Below are positions 47,733 to 60,795 of a stretch of 64,000 nucleotides of DNA, in pieces. The stretch comes from an uncultured Pseudomonadales bacterium (GTDB taxonomy: Bacteria > Pseudomonadota > Gammaproteobacteria > Pseudomonadales > CANNCY01). The notes beneath the pieces are model-generated. The model did no database searches and was not told the origin of the DNA. It worked only from the letters and a program-made list of their open reading frames with translations. The DNA is taken from positions 496,001 to 560,000 of the forward strand of contig CANNCY010000001.1 of NCBI GenBank assembly GCA_947503335.1, given 5' to 3'. Position 1 is the first letter of the stretch. Each line of letters opens with the position of its first letter. The position numbers and the translations under genes are program-made.

Positions 47733-49745
47733 ATGTCTAAACAGTTTCAGCTTGAGTCAAAGTACTCGCCCGCAGGTGATCAGCCCGGTGCCATTGAGGG
47801 CTTGGTAGCGGGATTAGAGATGGGTTTGACGCATCAAACATTACTTGGGGTAACTGGCTCGGGCAAAACCTTTACCGTAGCTAATGTTATAGCGCGCGCT
47901 GGCCGACCGACTATGGTGATGGCGCACAACAAGACTCTCGCAGCCCAGTTGTATGGTGAGCTTAAGGAGTTTTTTCCTAACAACGCCGTTGAATACTTTG
48001 TGTCGTATTACGATTACTATCAGCCAGAGGCATACGTGGCTGCAAGTGACACCTTTATTGAAAAGGATGCGTCGGTAAATGAGCATATTGAACAGATGCG
48101 ATTATCGGCGACCAAGGCCCTGTTAGAGCGAAAAGATTGTATCGTCGTGGCTACTGTTAGCGCGATATACGGTCTGGGTGACCCGCAGTCTTATCTCAAG
48201 ATGGTGCTTCATTTAGATCGCGGCGATATTGTTGATCAGCGCACGCTGTTACGTAGATTGGCTGAGCTTCAGTATTCTCGCAATGACGTTGATTTTCAGC
48301 GCGCAACTTTTAGGGTTAGGGGAGATGTACTTGATATATTTCCGGCTGATTCAGATGAAGATGCGATTCGTGTTGAATTGTTTGACGACGAGATTGAGCG
48401 GATCTCAATCTTCGACCCTTTAACAGGCGAGTCTAAGCGCACGGTTCCAAGATATACGCTGTATCCTAAATCTCATTATGTAACTTCGAGAGATGTGATC
48501 GTAGATGCAATAGATAGCATTAAGGATGAAATGATCGAGCGTACTGCGCAGTTTAACGACAATGGTCGATTGTTAGAGGCACAGCGAATCAAAGAGCGCA
48601 CTAGCTATGATTTAGAAATGATGCAAGAACTGGGTTACTGTCAGGGTATCGAAAACTACTCGCGATACTTGTCGGGTCGAGGGCCTGGTATGCCGCCACC
48701 AACACTGTTTGATTACTTGCCTGATGATGCGCTGGTCGTTATTGATGAAAGTCACGTTACGATTCCTCAGATTGGTGCAATGTATAAAGGCGACAGGTCG
48801 CGTAAAGAAAGCCTAGTAGAGTACGGGTTCAGGTTGCCCAGTGCGTTAGATAATCGCCCGTTACGATTTGAAGAGTGGGAGGCAATCGCCCCACAAATGA
48901 TCATGGTTTCTGCAACCCCAGCCGACTATGAAGAGAAGCATGCTGGGCAGGTTCTTGAGCAGGTTGTGCGCCCTACAGGGTTGTTAGACCCAGTAGTCGA
49001 TGTATTACCCGCTGGTACTCAGGTAGATGATTTGCTTGGGCAAATCAACGAGACTGTTGATAAAGGCGAGCGCGTGCTAGTAACCACGCTCACTAAGCGT
49101 ATGGCAGAAGATCTAACAGATTATCTTACTGAGCATGGCGTTGCTGTACGCTATTTGCATTCAGATATTGATACCGTTGAACGAGTGGAGATTATCCGAG
49201 ATTTACGCTTGGGCGAGTTTGATGTTTTGGTTGGTATTAACCTATTGCGAGAGGGGTTAGATATGCCTGAGGTATCACTTGTAGCAATTCTAGATGCAGA
49301 TAAAGAAGGCTTCTTGCGTTCAGAGCGTTCGTTAATTCAGACTATTGGCCGAGCAGCACGAAACGTTAATGGGCGAGCAATTTTGTATGCTGACAAGGTA
49401 ACGGGGTCAATGCAGAGGGCTATTGATGAAACGGCCAGGCGTCGTGCTAAGCAGCAAGCATTTAACGAAGAGCACGGTATTGTACCAAAGGGTATTAAAA
49501 AGTCGGTTGCCGATATTCTTGAGGGTGCTGTGCCTGGTGCTGGCAAAGGGCCCAAGAAAGGAAGTAAGCGCACTGTTGCAAACGTTGATGTCGAAGTTAA
49601 GGTTGGTGATATTGCGTCGATGTCAAAAGCGATGGATGCCCTTGAAAAGCAGATGTTCGATGCCGCTAAGAATCTTGAGTTCGAAAAGGCGGCGGCATTG
49701 CGTGACCAGGTCGCCGCGCTCAGAGAGCAAATGAAGGCAGGATAG
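47733..49745 (+). CDS. uvrB: Excinuclease ABC subunit B
   Basis: The 670-residue helicase-like core of nucleotide excision repair, loaded onto damage by UvrA. Walker A is [10 protein letters not shown] (about 39-48), the damage-verifying beta-hairpin contains [11 protein letters not shown], the DEAD-type motif is VVIDESHV and motif VI is [12 protein letters not shown]. The C-terminal UVR domain ([20 protein letters not shown]) contacts UvrC. Standard length. Confidence 0.98.
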   Translation: MSKQFQLESKYSPAGDQPGAIEGLVAGLEMGLTHQTLLGVTGSGKTFTVANVIARAGRPTMVMAHNKTLAAQLYGELKEFFPNNAVEYFVSYYDYYQPEAYVAASDTFIEKDASVNEHIEQMRLSATKALLERKDCIVVATVSAIYGLGDPQSYLKMVLHLDRGDIVDQRTLLRRLAELQYSRNDVDFQRATFRVRGDVLDIFPADSDEDAIRVELFDDEIERISIFDPLTGESKRTVPRYTLYPKSHYVTSRDVIVDAIDSIKDEMIERTAQFNDNGRLLEAQRIKERTSYDLEMMQELGYCQGIENYSRYLSGRGPGMPPPTLFDYLPDDALVVIDESHVTIPQIGAMYKGDRSRKESLVEYGFRLPSALDNRPLRFEEWEAIAPQMIMVSATPADYEEKHAGQVLEQVVRPTGLLDPVVDVLPAGTQVDDLLGQINETVDKGERVLVTTLTKRMAEDLTDYLTEHGVAVRYLHSDIDTVERVEIIRDLRLGEFDVLVGINLLREGLDMPEVSLVAILDADKEGFLRSERSLIQTIGRAARNVNGRAILYADKVTGSMQRAIDETARRRAKQQAFNEEHGIVPKGIKKSVADILEGAVPGAGKGPKKGSKRTVANVDVEVKVGDIASMSKAMDALEKQMFDAAKNLEFEKAAALRDQVAALREQMKAG

Positions 49746-49783
49746 TGCGTTAAAATTAATTTGTAATATTCTCGCCAATGGGC

Positions 49784-49812
49784 TTGCACCAACGGCTAAA
49801 GGGTGGCAAAAT
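49784..49812 (+). promoter_or_regulatory. tRNA-Val (GAC) promoter
   Basis: -35 TTGCAC (49784-49789), a 17-base spacer and -10 CAAAAT (49807-49812), followed by GCGCCCG-rich discriminator. Confidence 0.62.
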
Positions 49813-49847
49813 TCGCGCCCGTTAGCCAATTCAGGCAACGCTTTTTT

Positions 49848-49924
<77 letters not shown>

Positions 49925-50091
49925 ATCCTCTCTTGCAGTTCGTTACTACACTCTTGATCGGTGTGATCAAACTATTTCGTTGCGTCTCAAGGTTGTTACG
50001 TCTTGTCTCTTATGCGCTTAGCTTGTCTAGTAATTCTTTATTGAACAAAGTATTTTCGAAATAGAACTTATTCAAATTTTGGATCGATAAA

Positions 50092-51000
50092 ATGGACGTT
50101 GCATTGAAACGACTAACTAAAACTATTTGCGCCTACTCAATATTGATGGCTGGTGGTTGGGCCGAGGCATCACTGGCAGGTGGCAACTATTTAGGTCAAC
50201 AGGAGCCAGGTGATCAGGCCGAAAAATTTGCACCAAATTTGGTCTCGCTTGATGGGTTTTACGAGTTTGGTATTACGTTTTCTCCTGCGCTAGATGAAGT
50301 TTATTTCTCTCGTCAAAAAGACGGAAGTGTAGCTGCTATTTATGGTTCAAAGCTGGTTAGTGGGCAGTGGCAGCCGCTTAAAAAAGCAAGCTTTACAGCG
50401 CAGCAAAAAGCGGGTGAAATGGAGCCTTTTATTACCCTTGATGGTAAGAAAATGTTCTTTACGGCTTACAACGCTGATTTTTCTGATACGAAAATATGGG
50501 TCGCTGATAGACGTAAGGATGGTTGGGGTGATGCGCGTAAGCTAAAGTCGCCTATTAATGACGCCGAGGTTTTTAATTCGACAGTTGCGCAAAACGGTGA
50601 TCTTTATTTTACTGATATATTTAAAGGGCAAACGTTCGTAGCCAAAAATGAAGGTGCAGGGTACCCATCGGTCGAACAGGTTAATTTGGATTTTGGTTTG
50701 CACCCATATATTTCACCGGCCCAAGATTTTTTATTGGTAGATGCCGTAGCTAAAGATAGGGGGCGAAAAGATAAAGATATATACGTCTATTTCAAGCAAG
50801 ATGATGGAACTTGGTCGCAGCCAGTTAATTTAGGTGAAGCGGTAAATTCAGAGCTGTTCGAGACTGTGCCTAGTGTAACACCTGATGGTAGGTATCTTTT
50901 TTTTAGTCGCTACGATGGTGAAGATGGTTCATCGAACATCTATTGGGTCAGCACTAAGGTAATTTATCAGCTAAAAGAGTCGTTTAAGAAGGCTAGTTAG
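50092..51000 (+). CDS. Exported PD40/WD40-like beta-propeller protein
   Basis: A 302-residue protein with an N-terminal signal peptide (AYSILMAGGWAEASLA, cleaved near residue 30). The rest is made of repeated PD40-type blades: FGITFSPALDEVYFSRQ, MEPFITLDGKKMFFTAYN, HPYISPAQDFLLVDAV and VPSVTPDGRYLFFSRYDG, the TolB-like motif of S/T-P-D-G followed by F-F-S. No enzymatic site is seen. Function unknown; such proteins bind ligands or partners in the periplasm. It is alone between tRNA-Val and icd. Confidence 0.85.
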   Translation: MDVALKRLTKTICAYSILMAGGWAEASLAGGNYLGQQEPGDQAEKFAPNLVSLDGFYEFGITFSPALDEVYFSRQKDGSVAAIYGSKLVSGQWQPLKKASFTAQQKAGEMEPFITLDGKKMFFTAYNADFSDTKIWVADRRKDGWGDARKLKSPINDAEVFNSTVAQNGDLYFTDIFKGQTFVAKNEGAGYPSVEQVNLDFGLHPYISPAQDFLLVDAVAKDRGRKDKDIYVYFKQDDGTWSQPVNLGEAVNSELFETVPSVTPDGRYLFFSRYDGEDGSSNIYWVSTKVIYQLKESFKKAS

Positions 51001-51010
51001 CTCTAGAAAG

Positions 51011-51039
51011 AAAAAAGCCACCCAAGGGGTGGCTTTTTT
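51011..51039. terminator. Bidirectional terminator between the beta-propeller gene and icd
   Basis: A-run, GCCACCC/GGGTGGC stem with a short AAG loop, T-run. It is symmetric and lies between two convergent genes. Confidence 0.93.
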
Positions 51040-51063
51040 ATTGCGCTACATTAAAGGGAGTTA

Positions 51064-53340
<2,277 letters not shown>

Positions 53341-53563
53341 TTAGCTAGTTCGACTACATAAATAGAGGTATTAGTTAAAATAAAATCGGCGGGATAATAC
53401 CAAGATCCGTGTATTTCGGCTAGGTTAATGTGTAATAAAACTACATTTGCATTCGAAGTCATAATTTGTATACGAGCCGAATGGTGCAATTTTACCCAAG
53501 CTTTTGTTGCTCAGACACCTACAAAAGGGGGTGAGGGCTAGTGGGTTTTTTGTGTTGCTGTTG

Positions 53564-53569
53564 TATACT
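53564..53569 (+). promoter_or_regulatory. Possible -10 box of thrS
   Basis: TATACT lies 82 bases before the ATG; no convincing -35 box (GTGGGT at 17-base spacing). If used, transcription would start just upstream of the leader hairpins. Confidence 0.4.
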
Positions 53570-53582
53570 TGTTCGTGAACAT

Positions 53583-53646
53583 GTGGCGCTTCGTTTGCGT
53601 CACCACTGCAACACAAGTGGCCAAACGTAGCGGTCACCACTGAGGA
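53583..53646 (+). promoter_or_regulatory. thrS leader: two anticodon-arm-like hairpins before the ribosome binding site
   Basis: Hairpin 1: GTGGCGC (53583-53589) pairs with GCGTCAC (53597-53603), loop TTCGTTT of exactly seven bases with CGT at anticodon positions. Hairpin 2: GTGGCC (53617-53622) pairs with GGTCAC (53632-53637), loop AAACGTAGC, again with CGT. GAGGA (53642-53646) follows. In E. coli, ThrRS represses its own translation by binding anticodon-like stem-loops before thrS; this looks the same, by inference. Confidence 0.7.
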
Positions 53647-53650
53647 CAAT

Positions 53651-55564
53651 ATGCCTGTAGTAACACTTCCTGACGGTTCAACCAGAACCTATGATGCCCC
53701 TGTAACTGTATTTGACGTCGCTGCTGATATCGGCCCTGGTCTTGCTAAAGCAACACTAGCGGGTTCGGTAAATGGTAATGAGGTTGATACTAGCTTTGTC
53801 ATCGATCAAGACGTAGAGCTTTCGCTGTTTACTGATCGTTCTGATGAAGGTTTAGAGGTTATCCGCCACTCTACTGCTCACCTTTTGGCGCAGGCAGTAA
53901 AAGAATTATACCCAAGCGCGCAAGTAACCATCGGCCCGGTAATTGAAGATGGCTTCTATTACGACTTTGCCTACGAGCGCCCATTCACGCCTGAAGATCT
54001 AGAAAAGATCGAGGCGAAAATGACTGAATTGGCTAAAGCAGATTTTGAAGTTACCCGTCGTGAACTTAGCCGCGATGATGCCGTTGCATACTTCAGAAGT
54101 ATTGGCGAAGAATATAAAGCCGAGATTATCGAGTCGATTCCTGCTGATGAAGTGTTGTCTTTGTACAAGCAAGGCGAGTTTGAAGATCTATGTCGTGGCC
54201 CGCACGTACCTAGTACTGGTAAGTTAAAATCGTTCAAGCTAACTAAGAGTGCTGGCGCATACTGGCGTGGCGATTCGAACAACGAAATGCTTCAGCGTAT
54301 CTACGGTACAGCTTGGGCAAATAAGAAAGATCTTAAAGCTTACCTAATGCGTATCGAAGAGGCTGAAAAGCGCGATCATCGCAAGTTAGGTAAAAAGTTT
54401 GACCTGTTCCATATGCAAGAAGAAGCGCCGGGTATGGTGTTTTGGCACCCTAAGGGTTGGAAGGTTTACCAGGCAATCGAGCAGTACATGCGCGATAAGC
54501 AGGTAAAGAACGGCTACGAAGAGATTAAAACGCCTCAGGTTGTAGACTTTAGCCTTTGGCAAAAATCAGGTCATGCTGACAAGTTTGGCGATGATATGTT
54601 TGCACTTCATAGTGAAGACCGTTCGTTTGCGATTAAGCCGATGAACTGCCCGTGCCACGTACAGGTATTTAATCAAGGTCTTCGTAGCTATCGCGATCTT
54701 CCGCTACGTTTAGCAGAATTTGGTTCATGTCACCGTAACGAGCCATCAGGTAGTTTGCATGGCATCATGCGTGTGCGCGGCTTTACCCAAGATGATGGTC
54801 ATATCTTCTGTGCTGAAAACCAGATTCAAGAAGAGGTAGCGACCTTTATTGATCTACTTCACGACGTATACAAAGACTTTGGCTTCAGTGAAGTGATCTA
54901 TCGCTTATCTACTCGCCCAGAAAAGCGCGTGGGTAGCGAAGAGAGCTGGGATAAGGCTGAAAAAGCATTGTCTGATGCGCTAGATGCGAAAAACCTAAAC
55001 TGGGAGCTATTACCAGGTGAGGGTGCTTTCTACGGCCCTAAGATCGAGTTCTCGCTAAAAGACTGTATTGGGCGAGTTTGGCAGCTGGGTACTATTCAGG
55101 TCGATTTCTCAATGCCGGGGCGTCTTGATGCTCAGTTTGTGGCTGAAGATGATACTCGCCAGGTGCCTGTTATGTTGCACCGTGCAATCTTGGGCTCATT
55201 CGAGCGTTTCATTGGTATTCTGATCGAGCACTTCGAGGGTTCTTGGCCGCTTTGGTTGGCGCCAGAGCAGATTGCGATCTGTAATATTACCGATCGTCAG
55301 GCAGAATATGTGGAACAATTGCAGAAAACACTGGTAAATAGCGGCTTAAAGCCTATTGCTGACTTGAGAAATGAGAAGATCGGCTTTAAAATCCGCGAGC
55401 ACACTATTCAGCGCATCCCTTATATCGCCGTAATCGGTGATAAAGAGGTAGAAACGAACTCGGTATCGCTACGTACACGTACGGGCGAAGACCTAGGCAC
55501 GTTTACGGTTGACGAACTTGTGGCCAAACTTCAAAAAGAAGTTGCCGACAAGAGCGCTAGCTAA
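53651..55564 (+). CDS. thrS: Threonyl-tRNA synthetase
   Basis: A 637-residue class II synthetase with an N-terminal TGS domain ([20 protein letters not shown]), an editing domain ([12 protein letters not shown] with its HxxxH), the catalytic core with zinc-binding Cys in [12 protein letters not shown], motif 2 [10 protein letters not shown], motif 3 and the anticodon-binding domain at the end. Length is normal. The leader seems to hold tRNA-like hairpins for autogenous control. infC follows after 102 bases with an unusual start. Confidence 0.98.
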   Translation: MPVVTLPDGSTRTYDAPVTVFDVAADIGPGLAKATLAGSVNGNEVDTSFVIDQDVELSLFTDRSDEGLEVIRHSTAHLLAQAVKELYPSAQVTIGPVIEDGFYYDFAYERPFTPEDLEKIEAKMTELAKADFEVTRRELSRDDAVAYFRSIGEEYKAEIIESIPADEVLSLYKQGEFEDLCRGPHVPSTGKLKSFKLTKSAGAYWRGDSNNEMLQRIYGTAWANKKDLKAYLMRIEEAEKRDHRKLGKKFDLFHMQEEAPGMVFWHPKGWKVYQAIEQYMRDKQVKNGYEEIKTPQVVDFSLWQKSGHADKFGDDMFALHSEDRSFAIKPMNCPCHVQVFNQGLRSYRDLPLRLAEFGSCHRNEPSGSLHGIMRVRGFTQDDGHIFCAENQIQEEVATFIDLLHDVYKDFGFSEVIYRLSTRPEKRVGSEESWDKAEKALSDALDAKNLNWELLPGEGAFYGPKIEFSLKDCIGRVWQLGTIQVDFSMPGRLDAQFVAEDDTRQVPVMLHRAILGSFERFIGILIEHFEGSWPLWLAPEQIAICNITDRQAEYVEQLQKTLVNSGLKPIADLRNEKIGFKIREHTIQRIPYIAVIGDKEVETNSVSLRTRTGEDLGTFTVDELVAKLQKEVADKSAS

Positions 55565-55583
55565 CTAAGCTGAATTAGTAGGT

Positions 55584-55638
55584 GGGGCGAGTAGGCATCG
55601 ACGGGTGCACCCAAAATATGAAGGGTTAAACTCGCCCC
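55584..55638 (+). repeat. Inverted pair of the GGGGCGAGT word between thrS and infC
   Basis: GGGGCGAGT (55584-55592) and ACTCGCCCC (55630-55638) form a perfect 9-bp inverted repeat with a 37-base loop that itself contains the palindrome GGGTGCACCC (55602-55611). There is no T-run, so it is not an obvious terminator. It may be an RNA structure in the thrS-infC leader. Confidence 0.6.
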
Positions 55639-55666
55639 CAAAGATTAATTTTCGGAGACTAACGAG

Positions 55667-56203
55667 ATCAAACGCGACAATTCAAAGGGCAATAGCAAAA
55701 AGGCCCGCATTAACGAACAAATTACTGCATCAGAAGTACGCCTAGTTGGCGCTGATGGTGAACAGGTAGGTATCGTAGGTATCGATCGTGCTTTAGAAGA
55801 AGCACGCAAGGCTCAGCTTGACCTTGTAGAGATGTCTGCAGACGCTAAACCACCAGTTTGTAAGTTGATGGATTACGGCAAGCATCTTTTTGATCTAAAG
55901 AAGCAAAAAGCAGCTGCTAAAAAGAAGCAAACGCGCACTCAAGTCAAAGAAATGAAGTTTCGTCCTGGCACGGAAGAAGGGGATTATCAGGTAAAACTGC
56001 GCAACCTGATACGTTTCCTTGATAACGGGGACAAGGCAAAGGTATCGATTAGATTCCGTGGTCGCGAAATGGCTCATCAGGTTCTAGGTATGGAGATGAT
56101 GAAACGTATCGAGGCTGACCTTGAAGAAATCGCAACTGTCGAGCTACATCCTAAGATGGAAGGTCGTCAAATGTTGATGGTTCTAGCCCCTAAGAAGAAG
56201 TAA
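55667..56203 (+). CDS. infC: Translation initiation factor IF-3, AUC start
   Basis: A 178-residue IF-3 controlling start-codon choice on the 30S subunit. The frame is open only from 55649, holds no ATG, GTG or TTG before 55832, and the conserved N-domain ([40 protein letters not shown]) lies upstream of that ATG. ATC at 55667 (Ile-Lys-Arg-Asp), nine bases after GGAG (55654-55657), is the only sensible start. E. coli infC uses AUU and is thereby self-regulated. The C-domain [20 protein letters not shown] is intact. Confidence 0.93.
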   Translation: MKRDNSKGNSKKARINEQITASEVRLVGADGEQVGIVGIDRALEEARKAQLDLVEMSADAKPPVCKLMDYGKHLFDLKKQKAAAKKKQTRTQVKEMKFRPGTEEGDYQVKLRNLIRFLDNGDKAKVSIRFRGREMAHQVLGMEMMKRIEADLEEIATVELHPKMEGRQMLMVLAPKKK

Positions 56204-56219
56204 TACCCAAGCAGTTAAG

Positions 56220-56296
56220 GGTATCTTCAAATAGGTTGGTGTGTTCGCACACTTTTATATTTTACCCACCCGTCAGTTAATGGCATATGGGTGGCG
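56220..56296 (+). promoter_or_regulatory. Structured infC-rpmI intergenic leader
   Basis: Contains GTGTG-TTCG-CACAC and a longer CCACCC...GGGTGG pairing before the rpmI ribosome binding site. In E. coli L20 represses rpmI-rplT by binding here; the pairing supports but does not prove this. Confidence 0.35.
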
Positions 56297-56315
56297 AATG
56301 CGGAGTTATTAAACA

Positions 56316-56510
56316 ATGGCTAAGATCAAAGTACACAGTGGTGCAGCCAAGCGTTTCAAGAAGACAGCTTCTGGTTACAAGCGCAAATCTGCTCATAAGA
56401 GCCACATCCTAACCAAGATGACTACCAAGCGTAAGCGTCAGCTTCGTGGTACTTCTCTTGTACATCAGTCAGACAAAGTTCTGATCGATCGTATGATGCG
56501 TACCGTTTAA
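56316..56510 (+). CDS. rpmI: 50S ribosomal protein L35
   Basis: A 64-residue, strongly basic ribosomal protein. It begins [20 protein letters not shown] and has [20 protein letters not shown], the normal L35 pattern. It stands between infC and rplT, as in most bacteria, with a CGGAG site before the ATG. Confidence 0.98.
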   Translation: MAKIKVHSGAAKRFKKTASGYKRKSAHKSHILTKMTTKRKRQLRGTSLVHQSDKVLIDRMMRTV

Positions 56511-56538
56511 TAGTTTTTTTGATTTGTAGGAGTAAATT

Positions 56539-56898
56539 ATGGCTCGTGTAAAACGTGGTGTAGTGGCGCGTCGTCGTCACAAGAAGATTCTTAAGGCAGC
56601 AAAAGGCTATTACGGTGCGCGTAGTCGCGTATTCCGCGTAGCTAAACAGGCAGTTACCAAAGCGGCTCAGTACGCTTACCGTGACCGTCGAGTTAAAAAG
56701 CGCGATTTTCGTCGTCTTTGGATTGCTCGTATCAACGCACAATCTCGTGTTGAAGGTTTGAGCTATAGCCGTTTCATCAACGGTCTGAAAAAGGCTGAAA
56801 TCGCACTAGATCGTCGCGTACTGGCTGATCTTGCGATCCACGATAAGGTTGCTTTTGCAGCATTGGTAGAAAAAGCCAAAGCTTCTCTAGCTGCTTAA
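56539..56898 (+). CDS. rplT: 50S ribosomal protein L20
   Basis: A 119-residue ribosomal protein essential for early 50S assembly and an autogenous repressor in E. coli. It starts [20 protein letters not shown] and has [20 protein letters not shown], which are invariant L20 segments. The N-terminal arm is basic. GTAGGAG lies before the ATG. Confidence 0.98.
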   Translation: MARVKRGVVARRRHKKILKAAKGYYGARSRVFRVAKQAVTKAAQYAYRDRRVKKRDFRRLWIARINAQSRVEGLSYSRFINGLKKAEIALDRRVLADLAIHDKVAFAALVEKAKASLAA

Positions 56899-56955
56899 TA
56901 CTTTTAAATAAGTATTCGTGGTCAAATCACTGGCGAGTTTACTTGCTGGTGGCGA

Positions 56956-56990
56956 ATAGGGAGTAGGCAATCGCTTGCTCCCTATTTTTT
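56956..56990 (+). terminator. Terminator/attenuator between rplT and pheS
   Basis: ATAGGGA (56956-56962) pairs with TCCCTAT (56979-56985), with an inner GCAA/TTGC stem, followed by a T-run. It would end the rplT transcript or attenuate pheST. No Phe-rich leader peptide is present before it. Confidence 0.8.
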
Positions 56991-57015
56991 GTTAAGGTGT
57001 GGGATACAAAAATAG

Positions 57016-58029
<1,014 letters not shown>

Positions 58030-58064
58030 TTGGCCGTCATAGATAAAGAGATTGAGAGAGTAGC

Positions 58065-60446
58065 ATGAAGATAAGTGAAAGTTGGTTGCGTGAATGGGTT
58101 TCACCTAAGCTTACCACTGATGAATTAGTCGCTCAGGTCACAATGGCGGGCCTAGAGGTTGACGGTACAGAGCCGGCGGCAGCGCAATTTAGTGGTGTCG
58201 TTGTGGGCGAGATTTTGAGCGCCGAACAGCATCCAGATGCTGATAAGTTGCGTGTATGTCAGGTTGCGGGCCACCCAGAAGGTACCATGCAAGTCGTATG
58301 TGGTGCGGCAAATGCGCGCCCTGGTATCAAGATTCCTTTTGCGTTGGTGGGCTCTACTTTGCCACCGGGCGAAGACGGTAAGCCCTTCAAGATTAAGAAA
58401 GCAAAGCTACGCGGTGTTGAATCGTTCGGTATGCTTTGTGGTGCTGATGAGCTAGGTCTTAGCGAAGAGCGCGAAGGCATCATGGAGCTGCCTTTAAATC
58501 TTGAGACTGGCGCCGATTTGCGTGAAGTGTTGTCACTAGATGACACGATCATCGAGATTGATCTTACGCCCAACCGTGCCGACTGCTTAAGTGTTCGTGG
58601 TTTGGCGCGTGATGTGGGTGTGTTGAATGGTTTGTCAGTTATCGAGCCAGCAATCGAAGCAGTAGCTGCTGTTATAGACGATGTTCGTGAAGTATCTATT
58701 TCAGCGCCTGAAGCTGGCCCTAAGTATGTTGGGCGAGTGGTTAAGGGTGTTGATGTAACGGCAGCAACACCGTTGTGGATGGTTGAAAAGCTGCGTCGTA
58801 GTGGCATTCGCTCAATCGACCCAGTGGTTGATATTACTAACTACGTGTTGCTTGAGCTTGGTCAGCCGATGCATGCTTTTGACTTGAATCTGCTTCAGGG
58901 CGATATCAATGTACGTATGGCCAGTGAGGGTGAGCAAATTGAAACCCTTGATGGTCAAGAGCGCACACTTAAGGCTGATACACTAGTTATCGCCGATGAT
59001 GCCGGTGCTGTTGCGATCGCAGGTGTAATGGGCGGTCAGCGTACAGCTGTTAACACTGATACCAAAGACATCTTTTTTGAGAGTGCATTCTTCGTACCTG
59101 AAAAAATTGCTGGTAAGGCGCGCAACTATGGTTTGCACACTGATTCATCGCATCGCTTTGAGCGTGGTGTTGATAGCGAGCTACAAACGCTAGCCATTGA
59201 GCGTGCAACTGCATTGTTGGTTGAAATATGCGGTGGTCAGCCAGGCCCTGTTACCGAGACTGTAGCAGAAACTCGCCAATTGCCAGTGATCGAGGTAACT
59301 CGTGAGCGTATTGCCAGCTACCTGTCTATCGATCTAACTGACGAGCGTGTAGAGCAGATTCTAACAGGTGTTGGTTTGACGTTGGCGAATACCGATGCAG
59401 GTTGGGCTTGTACCGTACCTAGCTGGCGCTTTGATATGAGTCATGATGTAGACGTGATCGAAGAGATTGCACGTATCTATGGCTACAATAATCTACCGAC
59501 AACTAGCTATCAGGGTAGTGTTGAAGTGTATCCAGGTGATGAAAAGACCCTCGATATCAACGCTATTCGCAATCTGTTAGTTGCGCGTGGTTATACCGAA
59601 ACAATTAACTACAGTTTTGTTGAGCCTAAGCTTCAGGCAATGTTCGATGCTAAGCGCGAGCCTGTGGCTGTTCAAAACCCAATTTCGGCTGATATGTCTG
59701 TTATGCGCACTACGATGTTGCCAGGTTTGGCAGCCACTGCAGTACGCAATATTAAACGTCAGCAATCGCGAGTTCGCATCTTTGAAACAGGTTTGACCTT
59801 TGAGCCTTCAGATTCAGGGCTAGTGCAGGCTTCTCACCTGGGTATGCTGGTTTACGGTTCGCGTAATCCAAGTAGCTGGCATCAAGGTCAAGACGTGGTT
59901 GATTTCTTTGATATCAAGGCTGATGTCGAAGCCTTACTGGCTGTTGCCGGTGGTGAGATTAGCTTTGCTGCCGCTCAGGTAGATGGCTTACACCCTGGTC
60001 AGACCGCTGAGATAAGCAAAAATGGCGCTGTGATTGGTTTTGTAGGGGCTTTGCATCCTTCAACTCAAAAGGCGTTGGGTGTTGATAAGCCTGTATTTGT
60101 TGCTCAGCTAGCTGTTGCTGCGTTGCTCGACGGTGTTGTTCCCGCCTTTAAGGGAGTGTCGAAGTTTCCTGAGATTAATCGCGATTTAGCTTTTGTTGTT
60201 GATGCAGATGTACCAGTTGCCGTAATTGAAGCAGCGGTTAAGAAATCTGCTGGTGACCACCTTATTGATCTCAAGGTTTTTGATATTTATCAGGGCGAAG
60301 GTATTGAAAATCATAGAAAAAGTGTTGCTCTGGGCTTGACCTTTCAGTCAGACTCGCGCACATTAACAGATGAAGAGATCACCCAAGCTGTAGAATCGGT
60401 GGTCGACAACCTTAAAACAACGATGGGGGCGGTGCTACGCGGCTAA
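58065..60446 (+). CDS. pheT: Phenylalanyl-tRNA synthetase beta subunit
   Basis: A 793-residue subunit with an N-terminal tRNA-binding (EMAP-like) domain (VVVGEILSAEQHPDADKLRV), B3/B4 editing domain (RVVKGVDVTAATPLWMVEKL), B5 (IEVTRERIASYLSIDLTDER) and a C-terminal anticodon-binding ferredoxin-like domain (FPEINRDLAFVVDADVPV). It edits mischarged Tyr-tRNA-Phe. Length is standard. Confidence 0.98.
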   Translation: MKISESWLREWVSPKLTTDELVAQVTMAGLEVDGTEPAAAQFSGVVVGEILSAEQHPDADKLRVCQVAGHPEGTMQVVCGAANARPGIKIPFALVGSTLPPGEDGKPFKIKKAKLRGVESFGMLCGADELGLSEEREGIMELPLNLETGADLREVLSLDDTIIEIDLTPNRADCLSVRGLARDVGVLNGLSVIEPAIEAVAAVIDDVREVSISAPEAGPKYVGRVVKGVDVTAATPLWMVEKLRRSGIRSIDPVVDITNYVLLELGQPMHAFDLNLLQGDINVRMASEGEQIETLDGQERTLKADTLVIADDAGAVAIAGVMGGQRTAVNTDTKDIFFESAFFVPEKIAGKARNYGLHTDSSHRFERGVDSELQTLAIERATALLVEICGGQPGPVTETVAETRQLPVIEVTRERIASYLSIDLTDERVEQILTGVGLTLANTDAGWACTVPSWRFDMSHDVDVIEEIARIYGYNNLPTTSYQGSVEVYPGDEKTLDINAIRNLLVARGYTETINYSFVEPKLQAMFDAKREPVAVQNPISADMSVMRTTMLPGLAATAVRNIKRQQSRVRIFETGLTFEPSDSGLVQASHLGMLVYGSRNPSSWHQGQDVVDFFDIKADVEALLAVAGGEISFAAAQVDGLHPGQTAEISKNGAVIGFVGALHPSTQKALGVDKPVFVAQLAVAALLDGVVPAFKGVSKFPEINRDLAFVVDADVPVAVIEAAVKKSAGDHLIDLKVFDIYQGEGIENHRKSVALGLTFQSDSRTLTDEEITQAVESVVDNLKTTMGAVLRG

Positions 60447-60489
60447 GGGTTAGCCAAAGTAGAACATAGCCTCAACAGGTCATGGGGCT

Positions 60490-60795
60490 ATGTCGTCATC
60501 ACTTACCAAAGCAGAGATTGCCGAGCAGCTTTACGAAGAGCTCGGCTTTAATAAGCGTGAAGCCAAAGAGCTAGTCGAGCTTTTCTTTGAAGAGATTCGA
60601 GCCTGCTTAGAGGCTAACGAGCATGTCAAGCTATCAGGGTTTGGCAATTTCGAATTACGCGACAAAAGCGAGCGCCCAGGGCGTAATCCAAAAACTGGCG
60701 AAGAAATTCCCATTTCAGCTCGCCGTGTGGTTACTTTTAGGCCAGGTCAAAAGCTTAAGGCGCGTGTAGAAGAGTATGTTGGAACCGACGAATAA
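60490..60795 (+). CDS. ihfA: Integration host factor subunit alpha
   Basis: A 101-residue partner of IhfB (43645). [20 protein letters not shown] at the start and [20 protein letters not shown] define it. It follows pheT as in E. coli, and its end overlaps a MerR-family gene by 20 bases. Confidence 0.97.
   Translation: MSSSLTKAEIAEQLYEELGFNKREAKELVELFFEEIRACLEANEHVKLSGFGNFELRDKSERPGRNPKTGEEIPISARRVVTFRPGQKLKARVEEYVGTDE

Noticed and set aside
55832-56203. Short infC reading frame starting at ATG 55832
   Set aside because: It would remove the conserved N-domain; the AUC at 55667 with a good ribosome binding site is preferred.
56920-56961. Possible 13-codon leader peptide (GTG start) before pheS
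   Set aside because: It contains no phenylalanine codons and no ribosome binding site, so it is not a pheM-like leader.
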